Assembly (NCBI GenBank): GCA_037693485.1
Contig: CM075347.1
Coordinates: 63,708,501-63,772,500, forward strand
DNA from: Kitagawia praeruptora
Taxonomy: Eukaryota > Streptophyta > Magnoliopsida > Apiales > Apiaceae
DNA: 64,000 nt
Direction: 5' to 3'
Of the stretch, positions 56,318-64,000 are shown one piece after another. The first letter of the stretch is position 1, and each line of letters opens with the position of its first letter. Under the pieces are notes generated by a model. That model had not been told where the DNA came from. It made no database searches and saw nothing but the letters and a program-made list of their open reading frames with translations. The position numbers and the translations under genes were made by a program.

Positions 56318-57297
56318 ATATGGCTCCAAAAGCTCCATCATTTATCAAAAGGTCCAAGAACGTGGATGAGATTTTTAAGACTGAAACTAAGGAGGTTCCG
56401 CTGAATGCAACTCCTATTAATCAAATCCCTGGCACTCCTGCTTCCCAAACTACTCATTCTGGTTCTTCGAAGAGGAAGTTTGCTCAGACAACTCTTGACC
56501 TCTCAGCAGCTCCCCAGACTCGCTCGTCAAGGAAAAGCAAAGCAGTAAAAACCGATCCTGATCAATCCTCCAACTTGTTCAAGGACATGATTGACACCCA
56601 TGTTCCTACAGAGACGATTGCTGCCTGGAGTAAGATGAGTTCTACTGAAGCCATGCACACCATGAGATTTGCTACTGCTCAATCTGCTTTCTTTGCTCTT
56701 AGATACTGCGATGAGTTTGCTGTAAAGACCCAATATGACATCCAACTTCAAGGAGAGATTCGCAAACTCAAAACAGAACTAGCTGCTAGTGAGGATAAGG
56801 CAAACATTGCTACTGCAGCTGTCAGAAATGCAAAGATTGTGGAGACCTCTTTAAGAGATGAGAAAATCGAACTTCAAGGTCAGGTCAAGATCCTTAGGGA
56901 CGAGAAACTGTCGATGTTGGAAAGAATCAATGAACTGGAAACCCAGGTGGATGCCTTGAATGCTGCTGCTGAAGTTGTGAAGTCATCCATACTCATCAAG
57001 GAGAAGGCCAGATATGATGAAGGCTATGATGAAGGTATTAATGACTACATACGTTCCACATGGGAGAAGATGCCCAATATAGACTGGTCCCTCCTGGGTG
57101 AAGACGTAGTAGGGATGATCAAAGATTTCGAGGAGAAAGCTGCTGCTGCAACCTCTGTACCTCCCGTGAAAACGGTTGAGAGGTCTCCAGGTGCCAACCT
57201 TGAGACTGCAGAGGTTCTTGCTCCTGGCGTTGTTCAGCCTATCCTTCCAACTTCTCCTGTGGCCACCAAGGGTTCCGATGAGGTTCCTCCTTCGTAA

Positions 57298-57830
57298 TTT
57301 CAACAAGATCCATATATTCTAACTTTTGATAACTTTTAATAGCTTTTGATGAGGTCGCGGGCTCCTCGTAACGCCTCGCAAGATGTATCTTTAAATTTGG
57401 TTTCCATGGCCTTCGTGCCAATAACTTTCATGTTGGTTTTCTGGGTCTCTGTACCCATAACTCTCTTTATGGTTTATGATATTTGCTTTTGCTGCATACT
57501 TTTCTTTACATCCTTATGAAATACTTCACTGTTATGCACTAGAGAATAATTCAGCTTCCTTATTCATATGGTCAAGCTTACGTGGGCTAACCCATTGTAA
57601 GAAACAGAACACATGCATATTTCCACTCGTCTATTCTCAAAATAAATGCAACAAACTACAGCTGAATTGTAAAACCTGGAACCTTTGTGTTTATACTTTG
57701 TACCGATAATCTTAACCGTAACCTTCTTTAGTAATTTCTTCTTCATCAAGACCAGGTTCCTCGAGTATTAATTCTGCAAAATAAACATAAAACCAAAACA
57801 GTTAACGTTAGTGAAAGCTTTCTCTTGTTT
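57298..57830 (+). other. region after the antisense gene
   Basis: No supported gene. It may hold the 3' UTR; no convincing polyadenylation signal stands out. Confidence 0.5.
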
Positions 57831-58032
57831 AATTCGGGTCATCTCTTGGAAAGGTTGCCTGCTTGGCTCCCAATCCTCATCTCTAAGTCCCAAACATGCC
57901 TCGAGGCATGTTGGTTCCCTTTTTTTTCTTGGAAAGGTAACCTGCTTGGTTCCCAATCCTATTCTCTAGGTCCCAACATGCCTCGAGGCATGTTGGTTCC
58001 TTTTTGTGCCTCGAGGCGATTCTAGGAACCTG
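57831..58032. repeat. duplicated unit with perfect CATGCCTCGAGGCATG palindromes
   Basis: Two copies of about 85 bp (from GGAAAGGT at about 57849 and 57933) each contain AACATGCCTCGAGGCATGTT, a perfect 20-base palindrome. In the second it extends to 24 bases. A third half-copy GTGCCTCGAGGCG is at about 58006-58018. Confidence 0.9.
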
Positions 58033-58298
58033 TGTGCCGTTCTGGGAGTCCACACAGATTCCTCTTCTCCATGTGTCAGGCTAGACATCTTATGAAGGTA
58101 AATGCTAAGGATTTTACCCCTTCTTCCCATGTGCCAAAGGCGGTTCCACATGAGGGAGAGCTTATTAGGCTTCTCTTTAAGGTGCTTTTTGTCAGGACTT
58201 TAGATGCCTTTTGTCAGGACTTTAATTCACATGCTCAAGAAACTTGAGGCTTTTGGCAACAATGTCGTGCTCAGTCAACTGAGGCTTTTCAATCACAT

Positions 58299-58627
58299 TT
58301 GCTCAGGAAGCTACCTGAAGCTTTTCTCGTGCCCAGGAAGCTACCTGGGACTTTTTCTCGATGCCCAGGAAGCTACCTGGGACTTTTTCTCGATGCCCAG
58401 GAAGCTACTTGGGACTTTGCTCAATGCCCAGGAAGCTACCTGGAACTTTGCTCAATGCCCAGGAAGCTACCTGGGACTTTGCTCGATGCCCAGGAAACTA
58501 CCTGGGACTTTGCTCGATGCCCAGGAAGCTACCTGGGACTTAATACTTGCTCAGGAAGCTGCCTGAGACTTAACTCTTGCTCAGGAAGCTGCCTGAGGCT
58601 TAATTCTTGCTCAGGAACCTGTCAGCT
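58299..58627 (+). repeat. minisatellite of about ten 31-bp palindromic units
   Basis: Units of the form TGCCCAGGAAGCTACCTGGG with ACTTTGCTCGA. Each has a near-palindrome centred on AGCT. The last units drift to CAGGAAGCTGCCTGAGGCTT and end with CAGGAACCTG. Because the unit length is not a multiple of three and has no stops, long ORFs appear in three frames; none is taken as a gene. Confidence 0.92.
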
Positions 58628-59029
58628 TAGGTAACCTGCAAAATGCAACACAATGCTACAGGAACCTGTTAATCTCGGTAACCTGTTTCAAAAAATTTCA
58701 AATTGGCATATGAAATATCAAATCATAGCATGTGCAATACTGTCTAAGTAGGAATACTACCCCCCAGTTCTTTTGGGTAATGATTATTACGTAAAAGAAC
58801 TATTAAGGAGCTATAGCTGCAAATAATGCACTCAAAATATTCAACGTAGAGCTATACATCGCTCAATACTTGAAAAAATTGTCTTGCAAGTAGGGAGGTT
58901 CACATCAAATACCCCCCGAGTACATGCATAATTACTGAAATCAAAATGCTGGTCAGCTATAACTAATAAGCTGCCTTTATTCTTGGGCTGAAAGAGCCTT
59001 ACTTTTCCTAAGAAAAACACATAAAAGAG
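58628..59029 (-). other. 3' non-coding region of the Tat element
   Basis: No gene. It contains CAGGAACCTG at 58659-58668 and two polypurine-like tracts on the minus strand (AACTGGGGGGTAGT at 58756-58769; CTCGGGGGGTATT at 58908-58920). Confidence 0.6.
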
Positions 59030-60064
59030 TTACTGATAATACTTCTTGAGATGTTCTGCATTCCAAGCTCTCGGAATGAGGTTCCCATCCATATCCATCA
59101 AGTGGTAGGTTCCTTCCCAAATGGCTGACTTTATCTGGTAAGGTCCTTCCCAATTTGCTCCAAAAGCTCCATGTGCCAGAACCCTGGTATTTGGCATGAC
59201 TTTCCTCAAAACTAGGTCTCCAACCTTAAAAGGTCTTGCCTTCACCTTTTTGTTGTAATACCTTCGAACTCTCTGTTGATATGCCGCTAACTTCACTTGT
59301 GAATCTGCTCTCAACTCTTCGACCATGTCCAAATACAGTCTATGATTGACCTCATTGCTCTCGGGATCAAAATACTTTCTTCTCAAGGAACCTGTTCCAA
59401 CTTCTACAGGTACCATAGCTTCACAACCATAAGTGAGGGTAAAAGGAGACTCACCAGTTGTAGTTCTAGGCGTGGTATTATACGACCACAAGACTCCAGG
59501 AAGCTCCTCTGGCCAGCTTCCCTTCTTATCTTCAAGCCTTGTCTTCAAAGTGTGCTTGATAATCTTATTCACTGCTTCAGTCTGTCCATTACTCTGCGGA
59601 TAATACACTGCTGAAAATGCTTTTTGGATTCCAAACTGCTCACACAATCCTCTAAGCTCTCTACTATCGAACTGTTTCCCATTGTCTGAAATCAGCTTCT
59701 GTGGAATGCCAAACCTGCATACAATAGCTCGAAACACAAATTCAGTCAATTTTGACGCTGTAATCTTAGCAAGTGGTTCTGCTTCTGCCCACTTTGTAAA
59801 GTAATCGACTGCGACCACTGCGTATTTCACTCCTCCTTTTCCTTTCGGGAGCTCACCAATGAGGTCTATTCCCCAAACAGCGAATGGCCAAGGGCTAACA
59901 ATCGGTTTGATAGGTGCTACCGGACGACTATCAAAATTGGCAAACCTCTGACAATTACTGCATGCCTGCACGAACTTTGTAGCATCTGCTTTGATGGTTG
60001 GCCAATAATATCCTTGTCGAAAGACTTTCATGGCTAAAGAATTACCCCCGAGTGATTTCCACAT
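59030..60064 (-). pseudogene. pol: Tat integrase (separated from pol by a frameshift)
   Basis: Residue numbers are from the first codon at 60064. Part of the zinc-binding domain is present (CSNCQR, C35 and C38; the His pair is partly upstream in the other frame as HEGVCGNHSG). Core: D67 in WGIDLIGEL, D127 in LISDNGKQF, E163 in NGQTEAVNK (DD35E). The C-terminal domain has FKVGDLVLRKV and WEGPYQI. No chromodomain follows, as expected for Tat. It ends PRAWNAEHLKKYYQ and TAA. The upstream frame ends at 60034, and the overlap shows a one-base shift in a run of G at about 60045-60050. The apparent ATG start at 60064 is not natural. Confidence 0.92.
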
Positions 60065-63000
60065 ACTCCTTCATGAATTTCCTCGAGGATATACTTGCAT
60101 TGTTCTCCAGCTACACATTTGAGCAAAGGCTGATTGAATCCTCGTTTATACAGAACTCCATCATAAATTACATACCTGGCTGCCCGATACCTCAGTTTCC
60201 TGATATCACTTTGATTGGGAGGTAGCTCCCCTTTGTCCAGGTAACGATATATTGGGGTCATCCAGGAATCTTCAACTAGAAATTCAATGTCCATTACCTC
60301 TTCCTTGAAAACACTTGGTTGCTCCTGGATTTGAAGTGGAATTACTCCCAATAACGTGGATTCTCTCTGTGACCCTAGCTTGGCCAATGCATCCGCTTTG
60401 GTATTCTTTCCTCTAGGTACTTGATCCAGCTTCACCTCTCTGAACCTTGCGATCAACTTCTGGGAGTATCTCAAATATAAGTCTGTTCTCGGCCCTCTCG
60501 CCTGAAAACCACCACGAATCTGCCAAACTACTAACATCGAATCACTAAACACCCTGATATTCTCTACTTTCATCTCCAAAGCCAATTTGAGGCCTGCAAT
60601 CAATGCCTCATATTCTGCATCATTGTTCGTGGCTTTAAAAGCAAAATGAATCGAGCTATAGAGTTGGTGCCCTTCTGGACTAACTAGTTCTATGCCTGCA
60701 CCTGCTCCACCACTGTTAGCAGCTCCATCTACATATAGTGTCCACCAAGGTGCATAGTTGTCATTGTCTGCCTGTTTTTCCACCACCTCTTTTGGCCCCT
60801 CTTGGCCAGTAACCTCTACATGAGGTGGAAACTCGATTAAGAAATCTGCTAAAGCTTGAGCTTTGATTGCTGTCTTTGGCTTATATTCTATGTCGAACTG
60901 ACCTAGCTCCACAGCCCACTTTAACATTCTTCCAGAAGTTTCTGGCCTATGCATCACTTGCTTAAGTGGATATGAGGTTCTTACTTCAATCTTGTGAGCT
61001 TGGAAATAAGGTCGCAGCTTCCTGGAAGCCAGAATCAACGCGAAAACCAACTTCTCCATTCCTGTGTACCTCGTTTCTGCATCAAGTAACCTTTTACTAA
61101 CATAGTAAACTGGGCTCTGCTGTCCATTCTCTTCTCGAACCAGAACTGCACTAATGGAATACTCTGACACAGCCAAATAAAGTACCAATGTTTCTCCATC
61201 CACAGGTTTGGCTAACAGTGGGGGGCTCCCCAAATGCTCCTTTAGCTTTCCAAACGCTATCTCACATTCTGCGGTCCACTCAAATTTGTTTCCTTTCTTT
61301 ATAGCTTTAAAGAACTCCTGACACTTATCAATGGACCTCGAAATGAATCTATTCAAAGCTGCAACTCTTCCTGTAAGAGACTGAACCTCTCTCACAGTTC
61401 TCGGAGACCTCATATCGATCAATGCTTTAATCTTGGCTGGGTTGGCTTCGATACCTCTGTGGTTTACCATGAAACCCAGAAACTTTCCTGATTCTACCCC
61501 AAACACACATTTTTGAGGGTTCAGCTTCATTCTGTACTTCCGCAAGATTCCAAACATTTCTTCTAAGTGCTTTACATGGTCAATAGCTTCCTTAGACTTA
61601 ACTAGCATATCATCCACATATACCTCCATAGTATGGCCAATTTGGTCTTTAAACATCATATTCACTAACCGTTGATATGTAGCTCCAGCATTAATCAACC
61701 CAAATGGCATGCATACATAGCAGTAAAGACCTCTGTCCGTAATAAAAGAAGTATGCTCTTGGTCAGGTTCATACATAGGGATTTGATTGTAACCTGAATA
61801 TGCATCCATGAAGCTAAGGAGGGCATGTCCAGCTGTTGCATCCACTAACTGATCAATCCGTGGCAGTGGGAAACTGTCCTTCGGGCATGCTTTGTTGAGA
61901 TCTGTGAAGTCCACACAAGTTCTCCATTTTCCATTAGGTTTCTTTACCAAAACAGGATTTGCCAACCATACTGGGTAAAAAGACTCTTTAACTAATCCTG
62001 CATCCAGTAATCTGTCGACCTCTTCTTTCAATGCCTGGGCTCTTTCTCCACTAACTGGTCTTCGCTTCTGTCTCACTCCTTTCTTTTCTGGATCAATATT
62101 CAACTTATGACTCATGACCTTTGGATCTATCCCTTCCATATCTGCATGACACCATGCAAACACATCCAAGTTCTTGCCCAAAAAAGTAATGAGAGATTCC
62201 TTTAAGGCTGGATCGAGTTGAGCTCCAATCTTCAACACCTTTATACCATCTTTGTCTTTGATCTTCACATCCAGAGTTTCACCAGCTGGTCCAGCCTTAA
62301 CCATGGTTTCTGGTATTCGAGGATCTAAGTCTACCTCCATCTCTGTGGTTGAGTCCTCTTGAGGTTCCTGGACGGTGGACGGTTCCTGCACTTCGTGCAT
62401 GACATTCCTTCTCTTTGATGCTGGCTGACTGTCTTCATTGCATCCATTATGCTTCAGTTTCCGGGATTTTTCTTCATCCAACCCTTCTACCATACACACA
62501 TCACCATCCTTGTCCGTAGGGGGTGCACTTTCTATCAGTAAGTAGGGGGTATCTGGTCCCCGAAAAACGGGAATCTCATCATGAGGTTCCTCTTCTATGA
62601 TCTCTTCAATCCTTATAGCTCTACAGGATGCTGACACAAAACCTTCCAAGGGCGTACTACGCAGGTCGAGTGTTATTTTATCTGGGTTCTTTCCTGGAAA
62701 ACTATCAGGAACCTCGTCCATAGGTTCAGGCAATTTTGCAGCTCTAGCAGCATGTTGCAAAGCTTTGGTGTAACACTCTCTAGACTCATACTGACATCCT
62801 CGAACTATACCAACTCCATTTGGTGTCGGGAACTTCATAGTGAGGTGGTAAATGGAGGTTATTACCCTCATCTCCTTCAAAATGGGTCTTCCCAAAATAG
62901 CATTGTAATTCATATTCTCTTCTATAACGATGAATTCTGCCAACTGTGTAATGCAACATGGTTTTTCACCTAAAGTTACTGGCAAACGAATCTTACCTTT

Positions 63001-63561
63001 GATAGGAACCTGATTATTGGTAAATCCGTACAAGGTATCGTTTGTTGGAGTTAAATCTTTATCCAGAAAATGCATCTTCTTGAAGGCTGTGTAAGATAAC
63101 AAGTTTACAGAGCTTCCATTATCAACTAATACTCGATGAACCTCATACGACCCAATTCCTGCTTCAACAACCAAAGCATCAGTATGGGGATGATGTACCC
63201 AGGAAGCATCTTCTTCAGTGAAAGTAATATCTGCATCCTCTCCTTCGAACAACTTTGGGGACCTCTGGGACAGATTGTAAATACTGGTCAGAGGACGTTC
63301 TTTAGCTTCACGGGTATACCTCTCCATGGCATTCCTGCTGCTTCCTCCAATGTGAGGACCTCCTATAATTGTGCGTATGCACCCAGCCTTAGGTGGTCCC
63401 TCCAACACGACAGGTTCCTGTGTCTGTGTCTTCTGAGTCTTCTCATCTCTATACTTCTTTCCTTCCTGAGCCACCCATTCACTCAATTGCCCTTGTCTGA
63501 TTAGGGTTTCAATTAGATCTCTGAGGTGACGACAATCTGCAGTATTATGCTGATGTGTCAA
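60034..63561 (-). pseudogene. pol: Tat Gag end, protease, RT, RNase H and second RNase H
   Basis: About 1175 codons, entering from gag (HNTADCRHLRDLIETLIRQG, typical of the Gag C-terminus). Protease VDNGSSVNLL (D147). RT with FMDAYSGYNQ (584-593) and YVDD at 648-651. The first RNase H has LYLAVSEYSISAVLV (794-808), with Ala where active enzymes have Asp, so it is degenerate. The second, archaeal-type RNase H (about 938-1060) has D945, E983 and D1007. It ends with the HEGVCGNHSG zinc motif, then a frameshift. The start at 63561 is a TTG and is artificial; the real frame was cut by an insertion at about 63568. Catalytic residues are intact, but the element cannot make one Gag-Pol. Confidence 0.93.
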
Positions 63562-63567
63562 ATTATA

Positions 63568-64000
63568 CCTAACCGCAAGCGCACGGTGTCTATTGCTAGT
63601 ACAAATGGCAAGCGGGTCGAATCCACAAGGAGACAGGTTCTACTAATTCCTTTTCAGTTATCGCTAATTGTTTCAGGGATCAAACGATTATTGAAGAATT
63701 ATTAATTAACTAATTAAACTAGATTAACACTAATTAAACAGATGATAAACAAATTATTTAAAACCTAGGGCAATCTGGTCCACCATGCTTACACAATTGG
63801 CTCTTAAGCTAAAGCAATCAATGTGATCCTATAACTAGAGTTTGTTAATCTCTTTCAAGCATTAACACTCTCGAAACATTCAACACAATTAACCACTTTT
63901 AGTAATTCAATCAATCAGGTAATTAGAGTCAAGTTAATCTCTTTCAAGAATTAACTCTCTCAGAAATCCAATGATGCTTTCGCACTCAAATTCAATTCTG
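63568..64000. repeat. unidentified repeat breaking the Tat gag
   Basis: Similarity to gag stops at about 63568 and the sequence changes to non-coding DNA with ACCGCAAGCGCACGGTG and GCGGGTCGAATCCACAAGG. The latter resembles a pol III B box (GGTTCGANNCC). Further on, AGTTTGTTAATCTCTTTCAA and GTTAATCTCTTTCAAGAATT form a diverged internal duplication (63838, 63932). The right end is off the window, so the element type is not determined. Confidence 0.5.

Larger units (their letters stand above)
54740..57297 (+). pseudogene. antisense, intron-containing gene in the Tat element (gypsy-type transposon domain plus coiled coil)
   Basis: Structure read from the sequence: exon 1 non-coding (to 54849), intron 1 54850-55253, exon 2 55254-56207, intron 2 56208-56317, exon 3 56318-57297. 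The start ATG (55254) directly follows the acceptor CTTTTGCAG. Splicing intron 2 joins codon G-AT in frame to MAPKAPSF. Exon 2 resembles the plant 'putative gypsy type transposon' domain (Pfam PF04195, from memory): FPLHPFLREVLDFYGLAPLQ, LTPNS, SAHELGYFFRLK, CFYLTAW. Exon 3 encodes basic clusters and a long coiled coil (about residues 120-240 of the exon), ending TAA at 57295-57297. One frameshift near 55822 breaks exon 2, so this copy is a pseudogene. Function unknown; extra antisense ORFs have been reported for Tat elements. Confidence 0.7.
53322..63567 (-). mobile_element. Tat-lineage Ty3/gypsy retrotransposon with an antisense gene
   Basis: Minus-strand order from the right: end of gag, protease, RT, degenerate RNase H, archaeal-type RNase H, integrase, a repeat-rich 3' region with an antisense gene, polypurine tract, 3' LTR. 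The second RNase H is diagnostic of the Tat lineage. A frameshift separates RT and integrase. Gag is cut at about 63568 by another insertion. Most of gag, the 5' LTR and the primer site are outside the window. Confidence 0.88.

Noticed and set aside
54740..57297. The spliced gene as an ordinary host gene captured between elements
   Set aside because: It is bracketed by the Tat integrase on one side and the Tat polypurine tract and LTR on the other, so it is inside the element; a host origin long ago remains possible.
58204..58634. Three overlapping plus-strand ORFs of 60-120 codons
   Set aside because: They are the 31-bp minisatellite read in three frames; stops are absent because of the repeat, not selection.
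60040..60055. -1 programmed frameshift at the Tat RNase H-integrase junction
   Set aside because: The G run does not form a proper X XXY YYZ site in the zero frame, and Tat elements normally have one pol frame here.

Overview
The window is plant nuclear DNA, almost certainly from a eudicot, and consists of transposable elements inserted into one another. I found no host gene I could support. The evidence is plant-type LTR retrotransposons (Ty1/copia including Sireviruses, Ty3/gypsy of the Tat and chromovirus types), Helitron ends, Stowaway and Mutator-like MITEs, tRNA-iMet primer sites and a high AT content. The species cannot be named from this sequence.

Left part (1-15.7 kb), old debris. 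A copia element on the minus strand (1-3348) has its 5' LTR, primer site and gag-PR-IN frame, broken by two in-frame stops. Next come MITE-like repeats, a heavily decayed copia gag-pol remnant (4991-8170), and a Stowaway MITE (8935-9471) carrying a Mutator-like MITE. A non-autonomous Helitron (from about 9810) has its 3' end split by a 2.6-kb LTR (11233-13847). A second Helitron end faces it at 13853 and is followed by degenerate tandem repeats.

Middle part (15.7-29.9 kb), a large gypsy-derived element without coding capacity on the minus strand. Two almost identical 5.52-kb LTRs (16537-22056 and 24349-29869) flank only 2.3 kb of internal DNA. A second primer site and leader lie beyond the left LTR, so the unit is a partial tandem.

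Right part (29.9-64 kb), Sireviruses inside a Sirevirus. Sirevirus #2 (minus strand, decayed, 29870-48218) is the host. Its ORF3 is split by the young, apparently intact Sirevirus #1 (plus strand, 30206-42832; LTRs differ at 1 of 599 positions; TSD ATATA). Its pol is split by Sirevirus #3 (minus strand, 3' LTR 48219-48958, ORF3 49156-52485). Sirevirus #3 is interrupted by a Tat-lineage gypsy element (minus strand, about 53322-63567), which is itself broken at about 63568 by an unidentified repeat running off the window. Several insertions therefore continue to the right.

Most interesting signals: (1) an intron-containing antisense gene with its own TATA box inside the Tat element, between integrase and the 3' LTR (54707-57297); (2) a possible in-frame intron across the gag-pol boundary of the intact Sirevirus, whose acceptor is conserved in an old relative at 5.9 kb; (3) a short ORF behind a TATA box in the pol-ORF3 spacer of Sirevirus #2; (4) an AAAC(A/T/G)CTG motif scattered more than 20 times through Sirevirus #1, and a CAGGAACCTG-type motif scattered through the Tat element; (5) palindrome arrays and repeated polypurine tracts in these elements. 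All functional readings are inferences from sequence alone.
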